Shown here: positions 12,701 through 25,825 of the stretch, in pieces
Layout: the number at the start of each line of letters is the position of its first letter
How positions within the stretch are numbered: position 1 is the stretch's first letter
Assembly: GCA_008921705.1 (NCBI GenBank)
Contig: VFFE01009152.1
Location: forward strand, 1,594,302 to 1,658,301
Direction: 5' to 3'
Origin: Burhinus oedicnemus
Lineage: Eukaryota > Chordata > Aves > Charadriiformes > Burhinidae
DNA: 64,000 bases
Position numbers and translations under genes: made by a program
The notes under the pieces: generated by a model
Databases searched by the model: none
Seen by the model: the letters and a program-made list of their open reading frames with translations, nothing else
What the model was told of the DNA's origin: nothing

Positions 12701-14737
12701 AAAATCTTGTTGCAATACAATTGTGGGTAGTGTTAGTAGGTGTAATTTTGAAGACTAAAGAAAAGCTTAAGAAAAAAATTGATGCTTCTTTTCAGATTTC
12801 TCAAGCTTTATCTAGTATTTATATTCTCTTACTTTTTTTGACAAAAATATATTCTAATACATAGATGCTGTCTTGGTTTGAGGTAAAACAGGACTAATTT
12901 TGTTCAGTAACTTTACTTGTTAGCTAGGCCTCTTCTAACTGCTGAAATTAACAGCCTGTTGTGCAGAAAACTGTTCGCTCTCAGAGTGATAAGACCCAAG
13001 TTTATAGCTGATGCCAAGGAATGGTATGCAGAGAGGCTCTTGCTTATACTTATTGCTGTAACAACCAAGGCCAGCCAGCTTTGTTACTTGCCCTGTTGGA
13101 GGGTCAGAAGCTGAAAAGTGTAGAGGGGTCACACCTGCGGGGAGAAGCAGACAGGACAGGTGACCCAAAACTGACCAACAAGGGTATTCCATCCCATCTG
13201 CCTCATGCTCAGTATAAAAGCTGAGGGATCAAAGGGTCAGCCCTCTTTTTTCAATGGCCAGCGTCCTGGGAGGACTCTGTCTCTGCGTCTGCCTTTGATC
13301 CCGATCCTGAATCCAGATCTGGAATCCAGTTCCCGTCCATCACTGAGTCCAGTCTGGGACTTCCCCAGTGCCTACTGGTGACATGACTGTCATCCTCGGA
13401 GCTTGATACGGTTTTGTATATATTTCATTTCCTTCTAAACTCTTAAGTCTCTCTTTTTCTCTCTCTTTCTTGCCTCCTGAGTGGAGCAGGAGAGAGAGAG
13501 AGCATCTGTTGTTCCACGGGATTGGGCCAATCTGACCCAAACCACGACAGATGCCCATATATCAGTTTTGAAAGCCTATTTTACAGTTCATTCTATTTCA
13601 TACCAGAAAATGAAACCACAACTGTTCTGATGAAATAATTTATCCAAATATCACTACTAGGGATATGTCTGACAAACTATGTTTTAAAGAAAGAGTGAAC
13701 TAAGTAGAAGAAACATCTAATCAATAAAGAGCTTGATAGCATATATAGTATCATCAAACTGGAAGTGCAAGCAAAAAAAAGTTTGCCAAATAAGAGCTGC
13801 TTGTAATATGTTTTCTGCTTTCCCTGCCCCCTGTCCTTGCAGTTTACCACACAGCAATAGTAGCCAACACAGAATTCATGAGTAAAATATCAAAAACATA
13901 ACCTAGGGCCACAGCGACACCACATGAAATACACATTTGTGCAAGGAAAAGTAAGAAAAGCCAGAGCTGCTCAAATAAAGTGTTCTCCCCATATAGTTCT
14001 ATGCAAAGACTCTCCAATAACGAGCAAGAGGACTAGTATTTCGATGCTTTGCAGATTTATGGGGTCCTCTGTGGATCTTTGGTATAAAGTTGCATACTAC
14101 TAGCCACCTCTCTTGAATACTGAGAAGACAGTCAAGAAGACAGGTAGTAAGCACGAAGAAATTCTACCAAAAGTACTAGAAAAACCTGATTACATCAAAT
14201 TCATCAGTTACAGGAAAGTCACCAACAAAGGTAGATCTGCTTGTCTAATTAATGATGGGGCAGGCAAAAGGAATGGAAAAGGGAAAACCAAGAGGCCTAA
14301 GGAAGCTGAAACCTTCACAATTACCTCTGGACAATGCTGATGCTTATGTACTGCTTTGGGGAAAAAGGGAGCACCTCAGATGTACTCAGTTGTGTTCCTC
14401 CATGTCCCTGTGGATGAATTCAACAGTACCCTATGGTAACCTAAGCTACAGTCCCTCCCCTTCCTCCCCACACATGCATTTCTTTTAGAAGATGCCCTCC
14501 ATTTACACATGTGAAGGATAAAACTTGGGGAAGGGAGGAAGAGGGCCTTATCATACTGGACAACAGATAAAGCACCAGGAAAAGAGTAATCAAACCAACC
14601 TTGGTGGCTTCCATGATGATTTTATTGATTTTCTCTTTATCCAAACCTTGCATTCCAGCTTTGTTATCATTGAGGCCCATTCGAAGTAGAAGTCCATCAT
14701 TGCAAGAGCTGTTACCAACTTTTTTCATGTCATCCAT
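3297..14737 (-). CDS. POLK: POLK, DNA polymerase kappa, 5' part (five coding exons, spliced)
   Basis: POLK is a Y-family translesion DNA polymerase that acts in the nucleus; it copies past bulky minor-groove adducts and extends mismatched primers. The coding exons are 14737-14600, 11482-11363, 5774-5622, 5240-5109 and 3450-3297 on the minus strand. They give 46, 40, 51, 44 and 51 codons plus one base, so 232 complete residues of a family protein of about 870. They cover the N-clasp, the [11 protein letters not shown] motif with the first metal-binding Asp (residue 110 here by simple count, with the motif's first Asp at 108) and the LDEAYL motif with the Asp-Glu pair (199-200). All junctions are GT/AG and the frame is kept throughout. 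The exons for the rest of the palm, the thumb, the little finger and the UBZ zinc fingers are not in the window. The recognition rests on near-identity to vertebrate POLK recalled from knowledge, not on a search. Confidence 0.96.
3451..5108 (-). other. POLK: POLK intron 5
   Basis: AT-rich intron. It contains a long T run at about 4002-4025 running into a 20-N assembly gap at 4034-4053, and an AAAT repeat near 4430-4445. I see no gene or recognisable mobile element. Confidence 0.8.
4034..4053. other. assembly gap (20 N)
   Basis: Twenty undetermined bases directly follow a T homopolymer of more than 20 bases. The run length is probably a placeholder, so the true size is unknown. Confidence 0.97.
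5109..5240 (-). CDS. POLK: POLK exon 5 (palm/fingers)
   Basis: This 132-base exon encodes 44 residues, from [20 protein letters not shown] to YGKVSKE. The NYxAR(R/K)xGVRAAMPG block is the nucleotide-binding fingers signature of Y-family polymerases; its Tyr and Arg contact the incoming triphosphate. The acceptor is CTCTCCTAAG and the donor is GAG|GTAAGT, phase 0. The exon frame is the reverse complement of a plus-strand open frame at 4978-5229, which is only a shadow. Confidence 0.95.
5622..5774 (-). CDS. POLK: POLK exon 4 (first catalytic motif)
   Basis: This 153-base exon encodes exactly 51 residues. It contains [20 protein letters not shown], the Y-family motif whose first Asp binds the catalytic metal and whose Phe-Tyr pair includes the steric gate against ribonucleotides. 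It ends at GSMSML. The acceptor is TTCTGTTCAG and the donor is TTG|GTAAGG, phase 0 on both sides. Confidence 0.96.
8680..8745. repeat. imperfect tandem duplication
   Basis: Two copies of a unit of about 30 bases, TTCTACATTT followed by ATTTTACACTGTTA, stand side by side with small length differences. The short plus-strand open frames over this stretch are by-products of the repeat. Confidence 0.6.
9180..9480. other. purine-rich, GC-richer block
   Basis: About 300 bases with strong A+G bias on the plus strand (for example GGAAAAGAGGGAGG) and higher GC than the flanks. It is possibly an old repeat; I cannot name it. Confidence 0.35.
11363..11482 (-). CDS. POLK: POLK exon 3 (N-clasp)
   Basis: This 120-base exon encodes exactly 40 residues, from [14 protein letters not shown] to QLLKAQLQ. 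It is charged and Gln-rich, forming the helical N-clasp that wraps the DNA in kappa polymerases and is absent from other Y-family members. The acceptor is TTTTCTTCCAG and the donor is CAG|GTACTA, with both boundaries in phase 0. Confidence 0.95.
12869..13549 (+). mobile_element. solo ERV LTR with 5-bp target duplication
   Basis: A 681-base element starts TGTCTTGGTTT and ends AAACCACGACA, near-perfect inverted termini with the TG...CA ends of retroviral LTRs. It is flanked by identical GATGC at 12864-12868 and 13550-13554. A TATAAAAG box lies at 13213-13220, followed by a CT-rich R/U5-like part. No internal retroviral genes adjoin it, so it is a solo LTR left by recombination between two LTRs. 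A 5-bp duplication is typical of ERVL-type elements. The TATA box sets its sense as plus, antisense to POLK. Confidence 0.9.
13213..13220 (+). promoter_or_regulatory. LTR TATA box
   Basis: TATAAAAG sits about 345 bases into the LTR, where a U3 promoter is expected, and would drive plus-strand transcription. Whether it is active is unknown. Confidence 0.6.
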
Positions 14738-14778
14738 AGTACTTCTTGAAAATAAGTACCTCTTTTATGATTTAATAC
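14600..14778 (-). CDS. POLK: POLK exon 2 with start codon (coding 14600-14737)
   Basis: The exon begins after a CTTTTTTTCAG acceptor, so its first base is 14778. It has a 41-base 5' leader, then the ATG at 14737. A TAA stop at 14767-14765 lies in frame ten codons upstream in the same exon, which fixes this ATG as the first possible in-frame start there. The 46 codons include [14 protein letters not shown] and [11 protein letters not shown], the highly conserved start of the kappa N-clasp. The first dozen residues are poorly conserved and the reading is one residue longer than the human protein. The donor is AAG|GTTGGT, phase 0. Confidence 0.95.
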
Positions 14779-17700
14779 CTGAAAAAAAGAACTTAAATCA
14801 TGTATTTGTTTCTAAGTTCCGGCTATGGAATTCATTTGCTGTATTTATTGAATAAGCATTTTATACTTATTCAGAAAACAACATACTTATCACAAATATG
14901 AAGACTTGCAATCCTTTAAAGTGGCTGACCTGCCACACTCACCACGTAAAGCCACCTGTAACTCTACCAGTGTTTGGAGACCGTAAAACTTTACTTTTTT
15001 ATTAACTTAAAAACATAGGTTTTTAAAAGCTCCCTTGCAGAAGTAACTGAGCACCACAAACTTCGGATAAAAGCTAGTACCTTACACACGCACATGAGAC
15101 TTATCCCTGTATGTTTTTCTGTCAGATGAAACAATACTGCCTTAAACAGAAAATAATGCTCACTAGATATTTACATTAAAAAAGAAATTGAATTATTTTT
15201 AAATTGCAGACCATTGTTCATTTAGTCCTCATTCCTGCTTGACACAAGCCATAGAATCTTTCCCAGTAATTTCCAGTTCAAATTCTAAACTTTTGTTTGT
15301 GTTAAAGCCCATCTTTTAGAAACAGATGGCTTCAATTAAAAGTTTTGAATAAAACCCTGTTGTTTAATTCAGGGCAAAATTCATGCATTCTTTTTTGCCA
15401 TTAATTTGTAGAGCCATAGTATCCAACTAATAGAACTTACTAAGCCTTTACTACTCAATTACTGCCATCAGTAATTTCTTACACACGCAGGTACTTCTAA
15501 TATGTAAAATTTTGACATCTTCCCTTGTTGCTTATGCAAGTAAATAGCTGACTCCTTTGATAGGCTCTAATTATATGGTAAATTGTCTAGTTATTCAATT
15601 GCTCTTCAAAAAATAAAGAAAACAAATTTTACCCTCTGTAGCATGAACCTGTGGTCTTATTTTTGCCAGATTAAAACAAGCAGAATCCAAGTGTGATACC
15701 AGCATAAATTGCTTAACATGTATTTATTACTGGAAAAGCATACAGAAAGAATTTCTTCCTACCTCAAGTTGCTGACTCATAAACCACTTCAGCTTTACTC
15801 TCATGTGGGAAGCATACTACCTCTTAAACTTCCCCTTCAAGCTGCTCCCTATGACAGGAGGCCTTCCTGTTTGGAGGAGCCACACCCTTTCAGGCACATA
15901 CAGCAGCGCCATTAAACAACCACAAACTACACAACTCTAAGAGTGTTAAATTTTTTCTTTAAATGCCACTTTCCCACTCCAGGACTTAAGTAGGTCTCAC
16001 CAGCAACCAAACTCAAGAAGGTCATTGTGTATTTTTACATTTACAGACGAATTTTTGCTATTAAAGAACCACATGGGTGACTTTTTAAAATTAATGGTAG
16101 CAATGTTCGTGTTTTCCTGAAGATCTTCTCCTGAAACATACTAGCCAACCGAAGTCAAGAGATTAATGAAAGCCATCTTTAAAAAAAAAAGTTCTGACAA
16201 AAATATCCCAATATTAATAATATTCTATTAATGCAGATTATTATTTATGATATCTTCCGAAGATGCAAGATCAGGTAAGTAATGCTGTGTTTATCTCCAT
16301 CTTGTATTTCAAAGAACAGAAGGTGATGTAGAGACCAGAACTCTTCTCTTGACCCTTTCGCAGCACTTGAGCTACTACAATGGCAACTAGGAATGGGAGT
16401 GGCTTCATAGCTCTTGCATGTATCTATCAAATAAAAGACCACGATGATGAACTTTTTCATAAATTTTTCACTTACAGTAGGACAATCTCTTACAGTTAAC
16501 ATACACGTTTACCAGAACAGGTTTGCTAGACTTCAAAGCAAAAAGCACTGCATCCCACACAACATTTCAAGTTTCATCACATAAGCACCCCCGTATCACT
16601 TAGCTCCACAATAATTCCATTGTTACGGGCAATATCTGGTAAGTAATGGGCACAATTCCCAATAAATACTTTCCTCAAGGTAAATGTCCCTCCACTATTA
16701 CCCCTGGTTCTTTTATCGCTCTTCCCCTCCAAGAAGCTGGAACGAACACAAGATTGCTTGCTTTTCCTATTCCAGTTGTTGCAATATTTTTTAGCTGTTC
16801 CTTATTCCTGAAAGTGTCTTTATCCCCAGCACATAAAAATCTTTCCCCCTCTTCATTCAGATTACAGGCTCAGTTTTATAGCAGAGGCTTTGAACACTAA
16901 TTGATGTAAGTCAAAAGCCTTCTCTATTACAGTGTTATATATCCAGTAAGAAACAAATTACCATGATGATACTAAGTCTCGTAAGTTGTAGTCTCTTGAT
17001 GTGTTTTATCTTTTCAGCTTCCTGTGTGGAACAAAACACATCGCTAGTACCAGCTGATAAAGCATATAAATATCAAATAATACCTTAGCTGGAATTAAGA
17101 AGAAAACATTTATTTGAGGACATGACATTAGTTCTCCACCAAAGCTTAAAGGTATACAGAAGGAAAAACATGAATAACAACTGATACAACTTTCAGCTGC
17201 TTAACATGAACAGAACCTGAAGATTATATTGGTTTCAGATTAAGAGGCCTGAAAAAAAAATATGTAAAATATTTAACATATTGAAATGAATCACAGAAGC
17301 TACAATAACACAATAGATACAGCACTGTCAGATAAAACCAGTGGATCACCTGCCATAGACAAAATTAAAATGGAAATATTTAAAGGAAATGCAGAAGCAG
17401 CACAGCTTGAAACACTATCCAAAATGTGAACAAAATGTAGGTATAGAAACTGGTAAGGACAAGCCGTAACTGTTTTAATGGAAAATTGACCTAGAGAAAA
17501 CATTTAGCTTGCGGTGACACAATCTTAGAAAATTTTTGCTGAAACAACTTAGAAAAAGTGGGTAAAGATTTAGAATCTAATGAAACACTAACTCAGAACA
17601 GTCTTGGCAAAGAAAGACATATTTTTGGCATGCTGTCACCTGAAGAAGCTGCTGCAAGACTTAGCTGTTTTCTCTAACAAAACATGCTAAATCTCTCTCA

Positions 17701-20700
17701 GTGTCTTTCTAAGTAAGTAGGGTGTGAAATCAGAGAAGTCTGTGAAGGTAGTCTACAATTAAATACTATCCCATTACTCCTGTGATTTGGGAATGGGGAG
17801 AAAGGAGCAGGAGAATCACCTGTAAGTGGAGGAGGTACCTTTCCAACTGCTAGTGGAATAACTTCTAAAGGCAAAGAGGAAGACTTCGGCAGAGGATGCC
17901 AACAGTTAATGCAAAACAAAAAACTGGACAGGAACTACAGAAGAGCATTACCGTGTAGGAAGCTTTGTTAGTAACCTGGGATGCTTAGAAGTGGAAAAAG
18001 ACAACTAATGAAACCCCAATAAAGCTCTTCTCAAAGGAACTCAACTGAACCAGTCAAGACGGTATATGGAAATATCAAGAGACTGAAAGAGCAGTAAAAT
18101 CAGAGCAACAATTAATTTCAAATGCCTCTACCTTTATTCAAATTTAGCACATTTTTGGATAGTTGACTGAACTAGCCTGCAGGAAATGGCTTTTCTTAGA
18201 TCCTGTGCCACTCCTCCAGCCTGTCTTCAGTAAAAATCCTCCAGTTGCAGCAACAGAAACCCTGTACGTTGTGTGACAACTTAAATGTTTTCATATTATT
18301 ATTTTCATGTAATAAAATACTACGTAAGAAAGACAAAAAAGTATTTCTAAGAATATTCAGTTCAGTGGACACAGTGTTAGTACACAGGTTATTAACACCT
18401 GCAAAGTATGTTAACAGTTTGCCTTTTATTGATAGCGTTAACAACTTGTTGCAAAGAAATATTAGGACTGGAAAATTACACCAGTATGGAAAAGTTTGAA
18501 AAAGAATTTATTTACATACTGAATTATGATTTGATGCATGTAAATTGTTTACCAGTCTTCATAAAGCAAATCAAATTCTGACATCTTTGCTATCACAGAG
18601 GCCCAGGCCAATAGTGAGATGCAAAGAAGTTACTAAGGTACACAACTGCCTACCTCCCCCAGAGCTCAAAAGCTACACATAGGAATTCTATTATAGATAT
18701 AAAGGACCATCTTTTACATCCCAATTGCCCTGAGTAAGTCTCCACAGCGTGTAAAAAAGTACCAGTGTTCTATATGAGTTTTAATTTTTATCTTGAGGAT
18801 AGCTAAAACAAGGATCTAAATTAAATAGTTTCTTTAATTCCTGTAAAACTTATAAAAGCATCCAATAACATTTCATCAAAATCTGACACCTTATTTACGG
18901 TAGTATGAGCCCAAAATAAACTTCCTATTTGCCCTTGATTTAAAATGTTTTAGAGATTCCTTTATCTAAACTCTTCTGTTCATACTTCAGCAAGAACAAA
19001 ACAAAATTGTAACAGCTAACTTCACTCTACAACTGTAGAGAATGGATGATAGCTTCAGGAATCCTGTCACTACATAGGCTGCATCAGAATAAAATTAGTA
19101 TTACCCTTAATTTCAATGACAAGGTCAAGGTGTTCACAGGAGTTCTGTAAAAGCACAGAAAGCACAATAAACAAGTTAGGACTGACTTCATCCAGTTTTG
19201 ACCACAAAGGATCACTTCTCAGGCTTTTGACTAATATCAAGTGTGGAGTAGTATGGATCACTCTATGTTCAAAAGACAAATGCCTCTGAAGTTAGTACTA
19301 TAGAAAAAACATCAAAGAGAAGAAAAAGACAGAAAAAACTTCTGTTCAAGTATCAATATATATACACATGAGATCCATGGTCTTTTATTTTTCCCATGAA
19401 AACTTAACAAATGACCCATTATCAAACACTATTAAAGTTTGGAGCACTCAGTGCAAGTGTGGGATGGAAAAATTTCTTCCATGAAACAATTATTAAAATA
19501 ATCACATCCATGTAGAATATGAGTGTGAATACTATGGAACTCCTAGAACACTTCATAAGCGCTTATAAGATCCTCAAAAGCCAAATATGAAATATCCAGC
19601 TTTAACACATGTTCAGTAAAAGGGTAATTCAGTAGTTGTAAGACTTTAAAAGAGGCAATTTCAGTTACTTCAAAAAATACACTTGTCATAAATCTTTCCT
19701 TGGGCACCACCTCACCATAATACACACTTAAGCCAACCAAAAGCTTCATAAGCCAAGACAAGCAACATGAACAAAAATAAATAAGCTTGATAAGCGTGTT
19801 TCCCTAATAAGAATGCTACAAAAAAAAAAAAGTCACTAATAACCATTCTTTGCAATCGCTTTCTTTTGTATTGAGATGAAACTAAGTGGTGTAAGCAGCT
19901 TCCTCTACCAAAAACCATAAACTAATGGGCAGCTACTCTTCTAGATCTCAGACAGAACAACTTATATTCACCTATTTGTGAAAACTTTCAGTTTATATAA
20001 ATGTAAAATATAAAATATAGACCAAAGAAGTAATGTAGAAAGTTATATACATACTGAATCAAAGGATGAGAAACCAAGTCCTTTAAAAAAACCCAAACAA
20101 CCAAAACAAAAAAAAAAACCCAAACACAAAAACAAACTAATGAAAATTGTTTTGACAAGAGATGTGGAAAGCTGTTAAAACTCCACTGTAAGTGAATGGG
20201 GATAATCTTGGGCAGAAATGAAAATCACTTGTAGCAAAGCCTATACTTCACAACTAAGCATGAAATAATTTCTCTACTTCATTACTTTTTGCCAAGAATT
20301 GAAGAAAACCTGAAGAATAAAGAATTGAAAAGCGAATGCAGAACAAACAAGCCAAGTAGGCTGATTGAAGAGTAACTCTCAATTCCAACCTTTCAAATGT
20401 CTCTCTTGTGCTGGAAATGGTTACAACTGGAAACCACATCAGAGGCTACCTCGAAACAAAGCCTCTGGGTACTACTGAAACAATACTATAAGTAATAAAT
20501 AAAAGAGACTCTACGAGACCTTCCCAATAAGAGCAGAACTCATCTAAATCAACATTTTTAATGGACATCGCTTTGTTTTTACTCCAATTGCTACGTAAGA
20601 CTGAACTGGTGGACACATAGCTACACTTACTCTACTCACTGCACGAAGTATCTTCATCTAGGCTGTGCATGCAACTGTTCAAGTCACCATCATTAAAGAG

Positions 20701-22257
20701 CTAACACCCAGCTAACCCACCTTGGTATAGAAATTCATGTACCAATAGTCAGGCCATTTGAACAATGGGTTTCCCACAAATGCATTGCTTTATTTCTTGA
20801 ATTTCTAAGACAAGAACAAACATACATTCAACAAACTAGGAAAATTCAACCTTGCTATAATATTTTTAACATTTCTGATGCTTAAAAGGTTACACTACAA
20901 ACTCCAGTAGTGCATTTGATTTCATACTGCTTGTTTCTTCATTACTTGGATAAGGATTTTATCCCAAAACAGTAACATTACATTATATACCTTCCAACAA
21001 GAAGTGCACCTGTCTTTTCTGAGTATTCATTTGGCAAGGAAACATTCTGGCTGACGAGATCAAATTTAACAAACTCCTTACATCTCATTTCCTTGTAAAA
21101 ACATGTTTCTCCAATAATGATTTAAGTATCAGCTGCTCTAAAGTCTCCTTCTCAGCAGGATAAACCACCAACAAACAAAAGACATGTGCAAGCAAGCACA
21201 TCAGACTGTCCTTCTGATCTATCTACTCAATTCTTTTCAGCCACAGGGGGTTCGATATTCACTAGAGCTCTGGTTTCCAAATAGCCCAGAGAAGAGAACT
21301 CCTGTCAGTTTTAATCCTGTAGTGATATACAAGAAAAGAACTGACAGGAGGAACTGCACAACAGCGTTAGTAGCATTTAATATACACAGTGTTAACCCCC
21401 TAGGTTCCCTACTAGTGCATTCAAAACTGCTACTATTTCACCATTGTTCTTCTTTCTCAATATATAACAAAATCTAATTCTGTAGAAAACAGAATCTTCT
21501 AAGAAAGATACAAGTATTTTTACAAACATAGTAAGCCAAAGTGCATGATAAATTAATACTGAACAGAAAACTGGGCCAGGATTCGTGGAAGTGAAAATTG
21601 CAAGTGCCCAAGCTGACACAGCTGGATAGGACTATTTTTCAAGCAGCAGTTGACTCAGCATTTTACAAAAACATAGATTCCATACAAGCACCTAGAATTA
21701 GCCTTCAAAAAAACAAAGCTCTAGAATTATGGCTTTTCTGAATTCATTGGCTTTGAGATACAACAAATTACAGGCCATTCAATCCTTTTAAAAAGTAAAT
21801 AATTCACATTGCAAAGTAAACAGATAACAGAGACTGCTTTTGACAATGCCGAAAATTAAATGTCAAAATATATATTTTATGCCATTCATCAAACTGTTTG
21901 AATAATTCTTGCTTATGTGAAGATCGACACAACTGAAACAAGTGGAATACTCATCCCCTATTAATTTTCTGCAGGCAAGATGCAGTACAATTCCATTGTA
22001 AAACCTGCTTTCAACTTCTCTGACTAAAAGAACTCATGTCTTTAAGACATCAAAGTTTATTCAAAGGGCAAACAACTGTGGTATCTTCTTTTGTCTCTAT
22101 TCAGCATTTCACACCTTTTAAACGGAAATATTTATCTCAAGATTCTACCCAAGTTCTCCTAGTACTTCCAGATTACTGAAAACAAATGTTTTAGCAGTTT
22201 AATCCATAAGAAAATAATGAAGGAACTGAACTATTATTAACAACATTCACCAGTAAA

Positions 22258-22281
22258 AACTACACCAGAAGTGGTGTAGTT
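22258..22281. repeat. perfect 10-bp hairpin
   Basis: AACTACACCA and TGGTGTAGTT are exact inverted copies separated by the four bases GAAG. A single small hairpin in 64 kb is compatible with chance, and no flanking element was recognised. Confidence 0.5.
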
Positions 22282-23011
22282 ATCTGCAATCTCATTTCTA
22301 TAGATGTGTGTTTATTCCCAATATATTCATAAATAGCAGTAATCTTCTGTTTGGTTTTTTTTGTTGTTGTTGGTTTTTTTTTTTTTACTTAAAAGAAAAA
22401 CTTTAGTACCGTGATTCACAGAGACCACAATTGTTTTAGAAAAAATTGTCTGAATCATTTGTATCTCAGAGTCTATACTATTAGGCAATATGCTGCGGCA
22501 TAAACAAAGCTCCCTCAAGGATTCTCTTAAGAAAAATAACCTTAAATTTATGGACGAACATAACCATGAGCATGAACATACTAGAAAATGTTTATACACT
22601 AGTGGTGAATGTGTTCTAATAACATACAATAAACACACTAAATCAGAAGTTACAATAGTGGAAATAAGAGATAGCAAAAGGGAGAAGAAAAAAATTAGAT
22701 ATTTATAAAGTTACCCAGTTTATGATGCTTATGACTGACATCTTCAGAAGTAAAACTCAAAAAACCATTTTCATATTAATAGTATATAAGCAATACAGAA
22801 CAACAGTATCTGTTTCACTATTGTAACAATGGTGATGACTACTTCCAGTTAAAGCAGTAATTTGTAAACTTCTTGCAATCTCTAACACACTAGAAGGGTA
22901 CAGGTTGAGTACTGGGGCTCATGATGAAAGAACAAACACAGCAATGAAGCGCAAAATCAAGGCCCAGTAGAAAAGGCATAGAAGTAGGCAGAGAGGTGTG
23001 AGTGGTCTACA

Positions 23012-23679
23012 TTTGGGGGTCCTGGTGGACAGCCAGCTGCACACAAGCCAGCAGTGTGCCCAGGTAGCCAAGAAGGCTAACAGCATCTTGGCCTGTATCA
23101 AGAATAGTGTGGCCAGCAAGAGTAGGGAAGTGATCGTGCCCCTGTACTCAGCGCTGCTGAGGCCGCAGCTTGAGTACTGCGTTCAGTTTTGGGCGCCACA
23201 GTATAGGAGGGACATTGAGGTGCTGGAGCGTGTCCAGAGAAGGGCAACAAAGCTGGTGAGGGGGTCTGGAGAACATGTATTATGAGGAGCAGCTGAAGGA
23301 ATTAGGATTGTTTAGTCTGAAGAAGAGAAGGTTGAGGGGAGACCTTATTGCTCTCTACAACTACCTGAAAGGAGGTTGCAGTGAGATGGGGGTTGATCTC
23401 TTCTCCCAAGTGACTAGCAATAGGACAAGAGGAAATGGGTTCAAGTTGTGCCAGGGGACGTTAAGGCTAGACATTAGGAAAAATATTTCACTGAAAGAGT
23501 TATCAAACATTGGAACAGGCTGTCCAGGGAGGTGGTTGAGTCACCATCCCTAGATGTGTTTAAAAGTCATGTAGATGTGGTGCTAGGAGACATGGTTTAG
23601 AGGCAGACCTGGCAGAGTATGGTCAATGGTTGGACTAGATGATCTTAAAGGTCTTTTCCAACCTAAACGATTCTATGAT
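23012..23679 (+). mobile_element. 5'-truncated CR1 LINE 3' end
   Basis: It begins inside the CR1 coding region at a GGGGGTCCTGGTGGACAG stretch and runs to the ATTCTATGAT tail at 23670-23679. The two open frames 22998-23285 and 23275-23553 are the same CR1 protein split by a +1 shift near a G run at about 23260-23267. The shared blocks with the copy at 1-1082 include [12 protein letters not shown] and KRRLRGD. It is a typical 5'-truncated, inactive insertion, antisense to POLK. Confidence 0.93.
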
Positions 23680-23859
23680 CATCATATCAGTTTGATCATC
23701 TCCATTTCCCATGCTTTGGTTTACATCCCAGATTCGTCTTGGAGTAGGTAAACCAGATTCCTTGCAGACTAAACTAAACTGGAAGACTGTGTTTTCAGAG
23801 CACACCTGACACATTACAATAGCTAATGCAGGTGCCCTCTATGGGACCAGACTAGCGCT

Positions 23860-23914
23860 AGTCTGAAGAAGACCTCTTAGTCTGAAGTCTTAGTCTGAAG
23901 AAACACCTCTTAGA
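23860..23914. repeat. short local duplication
   Basis: AGTCTGAAG recurs three times, with two copies followed by ACCTCTTAG, within 55 bases. It looks like a small slippage or tandem duplication event. Confidence 0.65.
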
Positions 23915-25825
23915 GCATAAATAAAATGAACTTAAAAGTCCTCAGCACCAAATCATTCCTTTACAAATCTACTCCCACTACACTACATTCTTGCTAATGC
24001 AGATACGGCCCGATCTCATTAATAGACAGCAAGTTATATATGAAAAAGATGGTCAGAACATCAGAGAGAAGAGTTAATTTACATAGGGTAGTCACAATCC
24101 CAGTATACCTTTTGGAAGAACATAAACTGGTGACATTATGGAAAAAATGAGACATATTAGTAGGATGCGGCAGATATAAAAAAATCTATTAGCACAGAAA
24201 AAGCATTATATGAAAAGTTGAAAAGACAAACCTTTGAGCATCCAGTATTTATTAATTTACAGCTTGGTTATAAAATATTAGCTAGAATTAATAATTAAAC
24301 AAATATTCTCTCTAATAAGGACAAACATGTATGTTAACCTGAAAGAATATCTACCTATGGCATTTTTATTTTTTAACATCTGTTTGTGTCAGTCTATAGT
24401 CTGGGGGGAGGGGAGAAGTTACTTCTGAGTAGTCCTAGACTGAAAGCATGACAGTGCATGGTTACGTAGTACACATCACTGCACAAAGGATTTGCTCAGA
24501 CATGTCTCTTCACCTCTTGCTCTCGATCAGGATAGAGAAAGAAGTTCATTCGGAGTTTAATGGGGAAAACACAACTGGCTTTACAGGTGATCTCACTTAA
24601 CTTCATCAACATACTGCAGCGAAGAACTGTAAATTATTCTCATACAAATCAATATATATAAAATTCAGCCACTCTGCTTGCTTAACAGATACAGTACATT
24701 GCAACAGACTCCAAGAAAAAATATGTTGATTGGTTTCTTTCCAAACAGCTGGTGAATCAAAGAACATAGTTCCTCAACATTTTATATATTACAGAATTGT
24801 CTAAAATAGCACCCACAGTACACTCATGTAAAAATTTTTCTGTCCATTCCAGTGATTACATAAACATTAAGATGTCTGTGACTGCTCTTTATTTCTAATT
24901 CTTTAGGACAATGATGCTGCTTTAGCAGTCACGCTCAGTGCTGCATTCATTGTAAATATCTTTATACCAGAGACTTTCAGCTGGTACTACTACTATTTAA
25001 CTTCTAGCTCCTACAAATACACAGAATGCATATAAATAGCTGCATCAATGCTAAGAGCTGTTTCACACAAAAAACCCCCACCCTCAGAGGAAACTTTCAA
25101 GCAGCGTAACACGGAAAAATTACACAACTTTTCATAAGGAGGAAGTCAGAGAAAATACAATTGTACAGCATTGCACTTGCAATATAACCAGAAGTGTGTG
25201 TTCCAAAACTGAAGTTTCCTCAGCCAACACTGTTTAACACTTTTTTTTTTTTCTCCAAGAAATCACGAGAAAGGAGATGAGCCAGCACAAATCTGAAGTC
25301 CTTCCCAACCCACTACATCTGTTCATGAATTGTGAAGTGACACGTTCAACTGCCGTTTTTTCTTTTTTCCCTATCTACAAATATTTCTCCACACAAATAT
25401 CGGCACGGACACATATCTCAGATGGAAGTCTTACGAAAAAGAATTATCCCTTCGTTCCCTAAGCTGCGAAAATATTAGACAAATAAAAGACAGGATACCG
25501 CTACCTCGCAGCTGAGGCAGATTGCTGACCACCACTTTCCGCTCTGCTCATACACACGCCCTTGGGCACAGCCGGTGAAGCAGAACGAAAGCGAGCGGCG
25601 CGGAAGAGCCCGGTCCGCCGGGAAGGAGCGGGCTGCCAAGCTCCCCTACGGCCGCACAGCGTGGCTACTTGCCAGGCCGCGCCGAACCCCAGTAGCCGCC
25701 GCCCACAGGGCGGGGGCCTCAGCGGCCTCGTCGCCCCCGGGAGCGGCGCAGGTGCCCGACAGTCCCGCGCGGGCGGCAGAGACCCGTTACCTGCGGCGGG
25801 ACGGCCCGCCCATCCCTCACGACTC

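Larger units (their letters stand above)
11483..14599 (-). other. POLK: POLK intron 2, with a solo LTR
   Basis: AT-rich intron interrupted by an LTR at 12869-13549. Outside the LTR I see only ordinary intron sequence and chance open frames. Confidence 0.8.

Noticed and set aside
22258..22281. 10-bp hairpin as an RNA gene or terminator
   Set aside because: The stem is short and isolated, with no A/B boxes or precursor-like arms, and chance is sufficient.
22998..23553. two adjacent open frames as a small gene pair
   Set aside because: Both are pieces of one frameshifted CR1 protein.
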